Source of the DNA: Pediococcus argentinicus
GTDB lineage: Bacteria > Bacillota > Bacilli > Lactobacillales > Lactobacillaceae
Reading direction: 5' to 3'
Length of the DNA: 44,907 nt
Assembly: GCF_001437605.1 (NCBI RefSeq)
Contig: NZ_JQCQ01000012.1
Span: 1-44,907, forward strand
The stretch's first letter is position 1; each line of letters starts with the position of its first letter. Below the pieces are notes generated by a model, which had not been told where the DNA came from, searched no databases, and saw only the letters and a list, made by a program, of their open reading frames with translations. This document shows, piece by piece, positions 17,316-26,365 of this stretch. The position numbers were made by a program, and so were the translations under genes.

Positions 17316-17349
17316 ATAAAGCCACCAATCATTTGATTGGTGGCTTTAT
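17316..17349. terminator. Bidirectional terminator
   Basis: A perfect 16-bp stem (17316-17331 with 17334-17349) between convergent genes; short T tracts on both sides. Confidence 0.8.
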
Positions 17350-17350
17350 A

Positions 17351-18619
17351 TTATGATTTGACTGATTTACGATCCCTTTGATCGATAACTTGATGAACGT
17401 TAAAGAAGTCTTTTAAAACCGGATCAGATTTATCTAAGTCTGATTTGATCCGGATTCCATCAACGTTGATTCGAGCATTTCGATAGAAGTTGGATCCAAT
17501 TTGACCCCAAGAAGTGTGTGATGCATCAACGTTACAGAAAATATTGAAACCTTGTTGATGCATGTAATCATACTTTTGATTGCCTTTATTATAAGGAGCC
17601 ACACCACCAATATCAGCACCAAACGGATCGATGAAAATATCAGTTTTACCGATAATTGGCGTGACTTCCTTTTGCCACAGTGCGTTGTCCCTTTTTATCT
17701 GTGCTAAAGGTGATTCTGTCATATTGATATGGCCCCAGGAATGGGATGCAAATGTCCAACCATCTTTTTTCATAGCTGTTGCGGTTTTGGTTGCCTTTTT
17801 AATCGCAACATTACGCTTAGCTTTATTTTTATATTCACTAGGAGAAGTACGATATCCGAGCACACCGTTGTATCCTGTTAAAGCAATTGTTCCTTTTTGT
17901 CCTTGATATGAAAAATCAGGATGATCTCTGACAAATTGATCAACGATAGGAACTAAATCGTAATTGCCAACTTGGTCTTTGCCATCATCAACGTAATGGT
18001 TTCTGATTTTCCCATTACCATCAACAAAAAGATCTTTGGCAAATCCGTCGCCTTTCATATATTCATAGTAGCTTACGTCATCTTGTGAAAGGATTAATGG
18101 CGTTTTGCCTTTTGGTAGTTTGATAGAATTCATCTTGAGTTTGCCATGGTCATTAGTAACTAGGCTTTGAATCCCAACTAAGACGTATCCATTTTGATAA
18201 AGCTGCTTCAAAATTTTATCGAATTCAGAAACAGTAACCATGTAGTCGGCATAACCCTTAGCTGATTTCGATTTGAAAGCTTTTTTAGGATTAACAATTA
18301 AACTGTGGAAAAATAAATGTCTGAATTTATCAGGTTTGTTCCAAGTAACTAATTTGTCAGATTGGTTTGAAATATATTTTTTTAACTTTGAGCTATCTTT
18401 GGTTTTTTCGTTCTTTAGTAAATGATAGGCTTGAGTGTAGTTATATTGTTGATAAGCTAATTTAGCCTGATCGAGTTTGCTAGGTTGAGATGTAGCAACT
18501 TTTTTTGAAGTTTCGGTCTGATGTTTAGTGCTTGTTTTGGAATGCTGATTTTGAACAAACCACCAACCGCCACCAATTGCGATACAAAGTGCTAATAAGC
18601 TAAAAATCCATTTTTTCAT
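17351..18619 (-). CDS. Membrane-anchored polysaccharide deacetylase-like protein
   Basis: 422 residues. A single N-terminal membrane anchor (FSLLALCIAIGGGWWFV) is followed by a short tetratricopeptide-like pair (AKLAYQQYNYTQAYHLL). The C-terminal half is a NodB-type domain: LILSQDDVSYYEY supplies the metal-binding Asp, HSWGH the His pair, and DPFGADIGG a late motif. It probably acts outside the membrane on wall or exopolysaccharide. GGGGGA precedes the ATG. Substrate unknown. Confidence 0.75.
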   Translation of the reverse strand: MKKWIFSLLALCIAIGGGWWFVQNQHSKTSTKHQTETSKKVATSQPSKLDQAKLAYQQYNYTQAYHLLKNEKTKDSSKLKKYISNQSDKLVTWNKPDKFRHLFFHSLIVNPKKAFKSKSAKGYADYMVTVSEFDKILKQLYQNGYVLVGIQSLVTNDHGKLKMNSIKLPKGKTPLILSQDDVSYYEYMKGDGFAKDLFVDGNGKIRNHYVDDGKDQVGNYDLVPIVDQFVRDHPDFSYQGQKGTIALTGYNGVLGYRTSPSEYKNKAKRNVAIKKATKTATAMKKDGWTFASHSWGHINMTESPLAQIKRDNALWQKEVTPIIGKTDIFIDPFGADIGGVAPYNKGNQKYDYMHQQGFNIFCNVDASHTSWGQIGSNFYRNARINVDGIRIKSDLDKSDPVLKDFFNVHQVIDQRDRKSVKS

Positions 18620-18675
18620 AATTGTTCCCCCATACAGTAACAGTTAAATATTAGCAGAAATCGAATGTCTTTTGA

Positions 18676-18710
18676 AATAAAAAAAGTTAAAACCAAAAGC
18701 GGTTTTAACT
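18676..18710 (-). terminator. Terminator of the Eis-type gene
   Basis: A 10-bp stem (18685-18694 with 18701-18710) followed on the minus strand by a long T run (18677-18684). Confidence 0.85.
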
Positions 18711-18724
18711 ATTAATAAATCTGT

Positions 18725-19900
18725 TTAGAAGTAGTCAGCTAAAATAGGTTGATCAGTGACTACGATTTGATCCAGTTGTTCAGCAATTTTTTGATTAGCT
18801 TCGTTAATCGCACCAAACTTAATTTGCGAAGTGAGGGAACGGAAATTAAAGAGTGACTTTGCAAGTTGCTGGATTGTAAGTGAGTTCGCCAAGGTTTCAT
18901 CTGAAATCTTGTTCAAATGAACTTGTTTGCCACTAACACTTAGTGTCCAGGTTCCTTGATTTTCTTTAATCACGTCATCTGTGATGCTAAAAGTAATTTC
19001 TTCGATATCTTTTGTTACAGGATACTTTTCCATAAACTGTTTGAAGTTAACAATTCGAGCCATCATGTAGGGATGACTTTCAACCTGAACTGGATATGGA
19101 TTGGCTAGTAAATCAACCTGGTTAGTTGGATTAGCAGACTCATATCGGAAAGTTGGATAACTAGTGCCGTGCTTGGTTACGAACTGCCAGAGACTTTGGC
19201 GAGCGGATGCATTTTTTGAAACCACTTCATAAATCGTGAATGCATCTACAGAACGCTCATATAGCAAATAACCCACGGCAATATTGGCTTTGAAAGCTAC
19301 TGCAATTTCACGATTAGGATATTTCTTAGTGAGGTATTCCCACCACCATTCATCACGAACTAAACCAGCTTGTTGACTGAGCTCAGACTGATTGAAAAGC
19401 TCTTTAATATGGTTGATTTGTTTTGCCAAAGAGCTTCTAACAACTGTGATTTCACTGTCACTAGCTTTGATCCGAGGTAATTTGTCAGATTCAATTGTGT
19501 AGGTTGTATGGTTGAAAACCTGTTCATATCCAAAGCGACGGTAATATTCAAAAGAGAAGGGCGCTAAGTAGGAGACATCTACTTGGTTTTTGTACATATC
19601 TTGAAGAGATGCCTTCATTAAGTTGCTGGCACCGCCTTTACCAGATGCTTCCGGAGCACTCATAACGTCACTAATTCCATTCATTTTCATTGGAGCGCCG
19701 AAGAAATTAATGTTAAATGGGATGCTCATCAAACCATTGATAATTTGATCTTGATCATCCTTAATCCCATAAGGAATTGAATGATTGAAACGATCTTGCC
19801 AGAAAGATTGGCGTTGGGCGCTATCCTTGGCATTGAAAGCATATAAATAAAGTTGATATAAAGTCTCGCGGTCAGAGCTTTTGAGAGTGAATTCAGACAT
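18725..19900 (-). CDS. Eis-type GNAT N-acetyltransferase with SCP2-like C-terminal domain
   Basis: 391 residues: two tandem GNAT-like folds, then a sterol-carrier-like domain, as in the Eis/YkkB family. Visible features are SDVMSAPEASGKGGASNLMKASLQ (acetyl-CoA loop region), SYLAPFSFEYYRRFGYEQVF, and the C-terminal LAKSLFNFRSL. ATG 19900 is chosen because GGAGG lies 7 nt upstream; the track-style start 13 codons earlier has no site. Substrate unknown. A cre-like sequence (19943-19956) lies near its promoter. Confidence 0.8.
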   Translation of the reverse strand: MSEFTLKSSDRETLYQLYLYAFNAKDSAQRQSFWQDRFNHSIPYGIKDDQDQIINGLMSIPFNINFFGAPMKMNGISDVMSAPEASGKGGASNLMKASLQDMYKNQVDVSYLAPFSFEYYRRFGYEQVFNHTTYTIESDKLPRIKASDSEITVVRSSLAKQINHIKELFNQSELSQQAGLVRDEWWWEYLTKKYPNREIAVAFKANIAVGYLLYERSVDAFTIYEVVSKNASARQSLWQFVTKHGTSYPTFRYESANPTNQVDLLANPYPVQVESHPYMMARIVNFKQFMEKYPVTKDIEEITFSITDDVIKENQGTWTLSVSGKQVHLNKISDETLANSLTIQQLAKSLFNFRSLTSQIKFGAINEANQKIAEQLDQIVVTDQPILADYF

Positions 19901-19942
19901 TGAAATACCTCCATTAGTTAATAATATTAAGTATAACATGAA

Positions 19943-19956
19943 TGAAAGCGGTATCT
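19943..19956 (-). promoter_or_regulatory. cre-like site upstream of the Eis-type gene
   Basis: TGAAAGCGGTATCT (plus strand) matches the cre core. It lies upstream of a minus-strand -10 TATACT (complement of 19930-19935). Confidence 0.35.
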
Positions 19957-19969
19957 ATAAATGATTTGA

Positions 19970-20025
19970 TTGCATCTTAGCTCAAATTACGATATTATAT
20001 TTAATGTTAAATAGTAATCATTACT
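19970..20025 (+). promoter_or_regulatory. Zinc importer promoter with Zur-like box
   Basis: TTGCAT (19970-19975), 17 nt, TATTAT (19993-19998). Just downstream is the palindrome AGTAAT-C-ATTACT (20013-20025), whose core GTAATNATTAC equals the core of the B. subtilis Zur box. It is placed to block transcription when zinc is plentiful. Confidence 0.7.
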
Positions 20026-20039
20026 CTTTAGGAGAAAAT

Positions 20040-20924
20040 ATGAATAAATTATTCAAATACATAACAGCATTTGGACTGATGATTTTAGTCTTGACTGGAT
20101 GTTCGGCACCCAAGCAACATAACGGTAAGATTAAGGTAGTTAGCACGCTTAATTTTTACGGTGAAGTTGCCACTCAAGTTGGTGGTAAATACGTGGATGT
20201 TGATACGATTATTAAAAGCTCCAGTATGGATCCACATGAGTTCGAGCCAACTACAAACACGGCTAAGCAAGTGAGCCAAGCAGATTTGGTTATTATGAAC
20301 GGTGTTGGTTATGACAGTTGGATGCTACGCTTGTTGTCAGCTACTAGCAACGTTAAGCAGATTGAAATCGCCAAGCTATTACATAAAAAAGAGGGTGCTA
20401 ACCCTCATTTGTGGTACGTTCCTGAAACTATGACTAAATTGGCAGATCGGACAGCACGTGAGTATGGACAGATTCAGCCGAAGCATAAAGAATATTTTTT
20501 AAAGCAAGCTGCACTGTATAAAAAACAAATTCAAAAAGTTAATGAACAATATCGGGTTTTGAAAAAGAATGTTAAAGGTAATCGTCAGGTTGATGTGACG
20601 GAACCGGTATATAACTACACTTTAACTGCTTTGGGTTATATGGTTCACAATCCTAAATTCGCATTAGCAATGGAAAATGGAACGGAACCTGCTCCAAATC
20701 AAATTCGCAGTATGCAAAATGATATTAAACAGCATCGAATCAAATTCTTTGTGTTCAATAAGCAAACTAGTAGTCCAGTAATTAATGATTTAGTAACACT
20801 GGCTGAAAAGCATTCAGTTCCAGTTGTGAAGGTGACTGAGACTAAGCCATCAAATGAAACCTATCCAAACTGGATTTTGAATCAGCTAAAACAGGTTAAA
20901 GCTGTACAAGACGGAGGAAAATAA
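20040..20924 (+). CDS. znuA: Zinc-type metal ABC transporter binding lipoprotein
   Basis: 294 residues. Lipoprotein signal with lipobox LTGC. Family ZnuA/TroA (cluster A-I). Metal-ligand candidates are the His in SMDPHEFEPT and the His in NPHLWY; a further acidic region lies near TETKPSNETYP. There is no His-rich loop. The Zur-like box upstream favours zinc over manganese. ATG 20040 is chosen for its AGGAG site; the frame extends upstream but that start has none. First gene of a three-gene operon whose members overlap. The symbol is by family. Confidence 0.82.
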   Translation: MNKLFKYITAFGLMILVLTGCSAPKQHNGKIKVVSTLNFYGEVATQVGGKYVDVDTIIKSSSMDPHEFEPTTNTAKQVSQADLVIMNGVGYDSWMLRLLSATSNVKQIEIAKLLHKKEGANPHLWYVPETMTKLADRTAREYGQIQPKHKEYFLKQAALYKKQIQKVNEQYRVLKKNVKGNRQVDVTEPVYNYTLTALGYMVHNPKFALAMENGTEPAPNQIRSMQNDIKQHRIKFFVFNKQTSSPVINDLVTLAEKHSVPVVKVTETKPSNETYPNWILNQLKQVKAVQDGGK

Positions 20925-21604
20925 TGACTGAAACATTGATTGCAGTACATGACGTAGAAGTTTCATTTTCTGATCAACACTTATTTCATAATTTGAGTTT
21001 TGACGTAGATCGTAAGGATTTCTTGAGTGTAATTGGTCAAAATGGGGTTGGTAAAACAACCTTGATTCGGGTGCTTTTGGATCAATTAAATCCTACCAAG
21101 GGTTATGTCAAGAAGCGCAATGGCTTACAAGTGGGCTATGTTCCTCAATTTAGAAATATCGACCAAGATTATCCATTATCGATTCGTGATTTTGTAGCCT
21201 TGAATCTACAAACTGGGAACTTTCCTTGGTTAAGCAAACGTGAAAAAGACCAGCTTGATCGCATTTTAGACGAGGCTGGGTTAACTGATATTAAAAATAC
21301 ACGAATGGGACGAGCTTCCGGCGGTCAAAAGCAAAAAGCATATTTGGCTCAAGCATTAGTAGATGACCCCGATTTACTCATTTTGGATGAATCGACTGCT
21401 AGTTTGGATAATGTCCGCAAGTACGAATTATTTAATTTGGTTCAGCATTTTAATCAACAACATGATTTAACTGTTATTTCGATTACACATGACTATGATT
21501 TGATGCAAAAGTACTCCAATAAGTATTTGGAATTACGAACGGATGGATATGATTCAGGTTTGGTGAAAGATTTAAGACAAAGGGAGGATCACGTCAATGT
21601 TTAG
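20924..21604 (+). CDS. znuC: Zinc-type metal ABC transporter ATPase
   Basis: 226 residues. Walker A GQNGVGKTT, signature SGGQ in RASGGQKQK, Walker B LLILDESTASLD. The Q-loop region is VGYVPQFR, as usual in metal importers. The ATG shares a base with the stop of the binding-protein gene (TAATG), so translation is coupled. Confidence 0.88.
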   Translation: MTETLIAVHDVEVSFSDQHLFHNLSFDVDRKDFLSVIGQNGVGKTTLIRVLLDQLNPTKGYVKKRNGLQVGYVPQFRNIDQDYPLSIRDFVALNLQTGNFPWLSKREKDQLDRILDEAGLTDIKNTRMGRASGGQKQKAYLAQALVDDPDLLILDESTASLDNVRKYELFNLVQHFNQQHDLTVISITHDYDLMQKYSNKYLELRTDGYDSGLVKDLRQREDHVNV

Positions 21605-22388
21605 TTTTGAATTTATGCAAAATGCGTACATAGCGGGAACCTTCATTGCTATTATTTGTGGAATTATCGGAGTTTATGTGGTTGGTCGTAACATGTCATA
21701 TCTATCACATATGTTGTCGGAAATTGGCTTTTCTGGTGCTTCATTCGGAATCTTTATGGGATGGCCTGCATTAAATGGTATGTTGCTTTTTACAATTATT
21801 AGTTCTGTTTTAATCGGACGGATGAGTGTGAAATCATCACGTCGGGAAAGTGCCATTTCAGCTATTTCTAGTTTATTCTTGGGGCTTGGTATTTTATTCT
21901 TAGCTATCTCAGATAAGAATGTCAGTTATGCAACCAATATTTTGTTCGGTAGCGTGATTGGAATTAGTCGGGGTGAGGTGTGGCAAGTACTGATTTTGAC
22001 AGTAGTCGCATTGCTTTTCATCTTAGTGATGTATCGACCATTGAAATTTGATTCATTTGATCACGTTGGTGCTGAAGTGAAGGGAATACATACAAATTTT
22101 ATTTCAGTATTGTTTCTGATTGTTTTGGCTTTAAGCGTTAGTACTGCAGCCCAAATTGTGGGATCGTTGTTGATTTTTGTTCTATTAACATTACCAGCTT
22201 CGGCCGCAAAATTTGTGTCTAGAACGGTTAGTGGTATGATTCTTTTTTCAATTGTAGCTGCCTTAATTGGCGTATGGCTTGGCTTGTATCTCGGATACTT
22301 AACTAACTGGCCAGTCAGTTTCTTCATCGCTGTTATTGAATGTATTATTTATTTCTTGGCATTGGGATGGCAGGCAATAAGGAATTAA
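21597..22388 (+). CDS. znuB: Zinc-type metal ABC transporter permease
   Basis: 263 residues with about seven to eight membrane helices, ABC-3 family (RNMSYLSHMLSEIGFSGASFG near the N-terminus is the family signature region). It overlaps the ATPase gene by 8 nt. It forms the metal channel of the importer. A strong terminator follows. Confidence 0.88.
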   Translation: MFSFEFMQNAYIAGTFIAIICGIIGVYVVGRNMSYLSHMLSEIGFSGASFGIFMGWPALNGMLLFTIISSVLIGRMSVKSSRRESAISAISSLFLGLGILFLAISDKNVSYATNILFGSVIGISRGEVWQVLILTVVALLFILVMYRPLKFDSFDHVGAEVKGIHTNFISVLFLIVLALSVSTAAQIVGSLLIFVLLTLPASAAKFVSRTVSGMILFSIVAALIGVWLGLYLGYLTNWPVSFFIAVIECIIYFLALGWQAIRN

Positions 22389-22401
22389 ATAGGTTTAAAC
22401 G

Positions 22402-22443
22402 AAAGATTGCAAGTATGCTTGGGTGTGCTTGCAATCTTTTTCT
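22402..22443 (+). terminator. Terminator of the zinc importer operon
   Basis: A perfect 12-bp stem (22402-22413 with 22428-22439) followed by TTTTCTT. Confidence 0.85.
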
Positions 22444-22469
22444 TAACTGTATGATTGGTATGCACCGAT

Positions 22470-22482
22470 AAAGTTCGGATTT
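22470..22482 (-). promoter_or_regulatory. PurBox upstream of purR
   Basis: AAAGTTCGGATTT is the reverse complement of a perfect AWWWCCGAACWWT PurR box. It lies upstream of an extended -10 (TGC-TATTAT near 22496-22504). It suggests that PurR controls its own gene. Confidence 0.7.
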
Positions 22483-22538
22483 TGCTACTGCTTTATGCTA
22501 TTATTTAAATATAAATAATTCAGTTAGGAGATTTAATC

Positions 22539-23363
22539 GTGAAACTGAAACGAAGTGAACGTTTGGTAGACATGACGTATTTCATGTTGAACCATCCGCG
22601 TCAACTAGTGGCAGCACGCTACTTTGTTGAAAAGTACCAATCAGCTAAGTCCTCAATCAGTGAAGATTTAGGTATCTTAAAGAATACGATGGAAACCCAG
22701 CAGTTTGGGACACTTAAGATTACTTCTGGAGCTGCCGGTGGAGTTCAATTCTTCCCTAAAATTGGTGAAGATGAAGCACGTGAAGTAATTGAACAGCTAA
22801 CTGAAGAGTTGTCTGATCCAAGTCGAAAGTTACCTGGTGGGTACCTTTACATGTCAGATTTACTTGGTGATCCCAAAACATTACGTAATGTTGGTCGGAT
22901 GTTAGCAAACGAGTATGTTGATAGTGATGTACAAGCTGTGATGACGGTTGAGACCAAGGGGATTCCATTAGCGCAGGCAGTTGCTAACTATTTGGATGTT
23001 CCATTTATCATCGTACGACATGATGCACGAATTACTGAAGGATCAACCATTTCAGTTAATTACGTATCACGTTCATCTGAACAGATTAAGAAGATGGAGC
23101 TTTCAAAGCGTAGTCTTCAAAAGGATACCAACGTCTTGATTGTGGATGACTTCCTTAAAGGTGGTGGAACGATTCAAGCGATGACTGATTTGCTCAAAGA
23201 ATTTGAAGCTAACATGATTGGAATTTCTGTGTTAGCAGAGGGCAATTACAATGGTGATCGTGCAATCGATAATTTCACGTCAATTTTAAAGGTTAATACA
23301 GCTAGTGCCAATGATGTATCTGTATCTGGTGGGAATTACTTGGAACGCAATTTTAAAAAATAA
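22539..23363 (+). CDS. purR: Purine operon regulator PurR
   Basis: 274 residues. N-terminal winged helix ([36 protein letters not shown] is the region), then a PRTase-like domain with the PRPP-loop [13 protein letters not shown]. In Firmicutes it binds PurBoxes and senses PRPP; it is an activator in Lactococcus and a repressor in Bacillus. GTG start with AGGAG. Upstream of glmU, a common Lactobacillaceae order, and close to prs, which makes the PRPP it senses. Confidence 0.95.
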   Translation: MKLKRSERLVDMTYFMLNHPRQLVAARYFVEKYQSAKSSISEDLGILKNTMETQQFGTLKITSGAAGGVQFFPKIGEDEAREVIEQLTEELSDPSRKLPGGYLYMSDLLGDPKTLRNVGRMLANEYVDSDVQAVMTVETKGIPLAQAVANYLDVPFIIVRHDARITEGSTISVNYVSRSSEQIKKMELSKRSLQKDTNVLIVDDFLKGGGTIQAMTDLLKEFEANMIGISVLAEGNYNGDRAIDNFTSILKVNTASANDVSVSGGNYLERNFKK

Positions 23364-23386
23364 ATATTAATAGGGGACTTAAGATA

Positions 23387-24790
23387 ATGGATAAGAAGTT
23401 TACGATTATTTTAGCAGCTGGTCATGGAACACGGATGAAGTCAAAACTTTACAAGGTTTTGCATCCAATCGCTGGTAAAGCTATGGTCGATCATGTTTTA
23501 ACGCAAGTTGAACAAACTAATATGGATGAAATTGTTACTGTTGTTGGTCACGGTGCTGAAAAAGTTGAAGAGTTACTTGGTGACCGTACTAAATATGCTT
23601 TACAAAGTGAACAACTTGGAACTGGTCATGCCGTTCTTCAAACCGAAGATCTATTAGGTGATGAAGATGGTATGACAATGATTGTTAGTGGTGATACACC
23701 TTTATTCAAAGCAAGTACTTTTGAAGAGCTTTTCGACTATCATCGTCAAAAGGGTGCTGCTGCTACGATTTTAACTGCTAATGCTGATGATCCATTTTCT
23801 TACGGTCGAATTATTCGTAACAACGTTGGTGTAGTTTCTAAAATTGTCGAACAAAAAGACGCTACTCGTGAAGAAGCTGAAATCACTGAAATTAACACTG
23901 GTGTTTACTGCTTTGATAACAAAAAATTATTTGCAGCTCTCCACCAAGTTAAGAACGATAATGCCCAAGGTGAATATTACCTTCCAGACGTAATTGGAAT
24001 CATGAAGGATCAAGGCGAAATCGTTGCTGCTTATCAGATGAAAGATTTCTCTGAATCAATGGGTGTTAATGATCGTCGTGCTTTGGCTGTTGCAACTGAT
24101 GTTATGAAAAAACGCATTAACGAAATGCATATGGTAAATGGTGTAACAATCGTTGATCCATCAAGTACTTACATTGATTGTGACGTTAAGATTGGTTCAG
24201 ATACAGTGATTGAACCTGGTGTCCAACTTCAAGGAAATACTGTTATTGGTGGGGACGTTGTGGTTGGTGCACACTCTAAGATTGTTGACTCAACAATTGG
24301 CAATCGTGTCGTGATTACTTCTTCAACAATTGAAGAATCAATTATGCATGACGATAGTAATATCGGACCAAATAGTCATTTACGTCCAAAGAGTGAACTT
24401 GGTGAATTCGTTCATGTTGGGAACTTCTGTGAAGTTAAGAATGCTACTTTGGGAGCTCGTACAAAGATGGGACATCTTAGCTATGTTGGGGATGCAACAT
24501 TAGGTACTGATATTAACATCGGTTGTGGTGTGGTATTCGTAAATTACGATGGTATTAACAAGCACCATTCAACAGTTGGTAACTACTCATTTGTTGGAAG
24601 TAATGCAAATATTGTAGCACCTGTTACTTTGGAAGATCACAGTTATGTAGCCGCTGGTTCAACAATTACAAATGATGTAAAAGAATTTGAAATGGGAATT
24701 GCTCGTGGCCGTCAGGTTAACAAAGCTGACTACTTCAAGAAGTTACCTGTTTATGAAGCTGCTAAAAAGGCTGAAGAAGAGAATAAATAA
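23387..24790 (+). CDS. glmU: Bifunctional GlmU (UDP-GlcNAc pyrophosphorylase / GlcN-1-P acetyltransferase)
   Basis: 467 residues. The N-terminal uridyltransferase has [26 protein letters not shown] and EINTGVY are also present. From about residue 255 a left-handed beta helix of hexapeptide repeats carries the acetyltransferase ([30 protein letters not shown]). It makes UDP-GlcNAc for peptidoglycan and teichoic acid. It begins 23 nt after purR. Confidence 0.97.
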   Translation: MDKKFTIILAAGHGTRMKSKLYKVLHPIAGKAMVDHVLTQVEQTNMDEIVTVVGHGAEKVEELLGDRTKYALQSEQLGTGHAVLQTEDLLGDEDGMTMIVSGDTPLFKASTFEELFDYHRQKGAAATILTANADDPFSYGRIIRNNVGVVSKIVEQKDATREEAEITEINTGVYCFDNKKLFAALHQVKNDNAQGEYYLPDVIGIMKDQGEIVAAYQMKDFSESMGVNDRRALAVATDVMKKRINEMHMVNGVTIVDPSSTYIDCDVKIGSDTVIEPGVQLQGNTVIGGDVVVGAHSKIVDSTIGNRVVITSSTIEESIMHDDSNIGPNSHLRPKSELGEFVHVGNFCEVKNATLGARTKMGHLSYVGDATLGTDINIGCGVVFVNYDGINKHHSTVGNYSFVGSNANIVAPVTLEDHSYVAAGSTITNDVKEFEMGIARGRQVNKADYFKKLPVYEAAKKAEEENK

Positions 24791-24889
24791 ATTGTGCGAA
24801 GCCTTGCTTTTAAGGGCTTAAATGCTTATCATATTATATGGTAATAATTGAATAAAAACCTTATATCTTTGATTTTTTGGGAGGCAAAC

Positions 24890-25870
24890 ATGTCTGAACA
24901 GTATTCTGATCCAAAGTTGAAAATTTTCGCTTTGAATTCGAACAAGCCCTTGGCTGAAAAAATTGCCGAGGCAGTTGGTGTTAAGCTTGGAAAAACATCG
25001 GTTGATCGCTTTAGTGATGGAGAAATCCGCATTAATATTGAAGAAAGTATTCGTGGTGATGAAGTTTACATCATCCAATCAACTTCTGCTCCAGTAAACG
25101 ATAACTTGATGGAATTATTGATTATGGTTGATGCACTACGTCGAGCTAGTGCAAGCACAATTAACATTGTGATTCCATATTATGGATATGCTCGTCAGGA
25201 TCGTAAAGCACGTTCCCGCGAACCAATCACAGCTAAGTTAGTTGCCAACATGATTGAACGTGCTGGTGCAACTCGTATCATTGCGTTAGATCTTCATGCA
25301 GCTCAGATTCAAGGATTCTTTGATATTCCTCTAGATCACTTAATGGGTGCTCCATTATTAGCTGATCATTTCATCGAACGTGGATTAGACAAAGACGTTG
25401 TTGTTGTTTCACCCGATCATGGTGGTGTAACTCGTGCCCGTAAATTGGCTGAGTTCTTGAAAGCACCAATTGCCATTATCGACAAACGTCGTCCTAAAGC
25501 TAATGTTGCTGAGGTTATGAATATCATTGGTGAAGTTAAAGGCAAACGTTGTATCATGATTGACGACATGATTGATACAGCTGGTACAATCACTCTTGGT
25601 GCACAAGCATTGATGGATGCTGGTGCTACTGAAGTTTACGCAAGTTGTACTCATCCAGTTCTATCTGGCCCTGCTATTGAAAGAATTCAAAATTCTCCAA
25701 TTAAGGAATTGATTGTTACTGATTCAATCAATTTACCAGATGAAAAACGGATTGATAAGATTAAACAAATCTCTGTCGGTCCATTGATTGGTGAAGCTAT
25801 TCGCTTGATCCATGAAAATAAACCGGTTAGTCCACTGTTCAATAACCGCTTTAGTAAAGAACACGAATAA
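24890..25870 (+). CDS. prs: Ribose-phosphate pyrophosphokinase (PRPP synthetase)
   Basis: 326 residues. Class I signature: [11 protein letters not shown] metal/ATP region, the [15 protein letters not shown] flexible loop region, and the PRPP-binding [10 protein letters not shown]. Start ATG 24890 has GGGAGG upstream; the longer frame start has none. It makes PRPP from ribose 5-phosphate and ATP for purine, pyrimidine, His and Trp synthesis. The 99-nt gap after glmU holds a small hairpin (AAGCCTT/AAGGGCTT) but no strong terminator. Confidence 0.97.
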   Translation: MSEQYSDPKLKIFALNSNKPLAEKIAEAVGVKLGKTSVDRFSDGEIRINIEESIRGDEVYIIQSTSAPVNDNLMELLIMVDALRRASASTINIVIPYYGYARQDRKARSREPITAKLVANMIERAGATRIIALDLHAAQIQGFFDIPLDHLMGAPLLADHFIERGLDKDVVVVSPDHGGVTRARKLAEFLKAPIAIIDKRRPKANVAEVMNIIGEVKGKRCIMIDDMIDTAGTITLGAQALMDAGATEVYASCTHPVLSGPAIERIQNSPIKELIVTDSINLPDEKRIDKIKQISVGPLIGEAIRLIHENKPVSPLFNNRFSKEHE

Positions 25871-25876
25871 TTATAT

Positions 25877-25924
25877 AGAACGTTTATCCAGATATTAATT
25901 TGGACAAGCGTTCTTTTTGTTTTA
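25877..25924 (+). terminator. Terminator of prs
   Basis: A ~14-bp imperfect stem beginning AGAACG and ending CGTTCT, followed by TTTTTG. Confidence 0.75.
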
Positions 25925-25984
25925 AATTGTTTCTGATTGGTTTTATCGGTATACTCAAGCTAATAAAGTGAGGGAGGTAATTGT

Positions 25985-26314
25985 ATGACTACCGAAAATA
26001 AAGTATTGAGTTCATTATCTTATTTAAGTGTCTTTTTCTTACCAGTTATTTTTCCAGTGATTGTTTTAGCTTTAACCGGAGACGAAAAGTATTCTACTTC
26101 ACATCGTAATGCCTGGAGTGCGTTATGGTTGCATGTGGCTCCATGGTTATTGACTGTTATTGCAATTGGAATTGTAATGGGCGGCGTAGCAAGTATCGCA
26201 GCAAATAGTTCAGCGTGGTCAATTTTGTTATTTATCATCGCTATATGCCTATTTATCACAGCTTTGGTACTCTTCTGTTATAACATTTATCGTGGTGTAA
26301 AAGTTTTAATGTAA
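25985..26314 (+). CDS. DUF4870-like small membrane protein
   Basis: 109 residues with three hydrophobic segments. SSLSYLSVFFLPVIFPVIVLAL, the His-containing SHRNAWSALWLH turn and the final NIYRGVKVL match the DUF4870 family of unknown function. A GGGAGG site precedes the ATG. It ends about 15 nt before the promoter region of the large RNA. Confidence 0.75.
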   Translation: MTTENKVLSSLSYLSVFFLPVIFPVIVLALTGDEKYSTSHRNAWSALWLHVAPWLLTVIAIGIVMGGVASIAANSSAWSILLFIIAICLFITALVLFCYNIYRGVKVLM

Positions 26315-26330
26315 AAGTTAAACAAAAATG

Positions 26331-26362
26331 TTGCAAACGCTTACACGAGGTGTTACTATAAT
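26331..26362 (+). promoter_or_regulatory. Promoter of the large RNA with overlapping cre-like site
   Basis: A TATAAT -10 at 26357-26362 lies 20 nt after TTGCAA (26331-26336), a long spacer. TGCAAACGCTTACA (26332-26345) fits the broad cre consensus and covers the -35, so CcpA could control the RNA. Confidence 0.5.
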
Positions 26363-26365
26363 AAG

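Noticed and set aside
22470-22482. Second, inverted PurBox partner upstream of purR
   Set aside because: Nearby sequences with CGAAA lack the conserved CGAAC core, so only one box is claimed.
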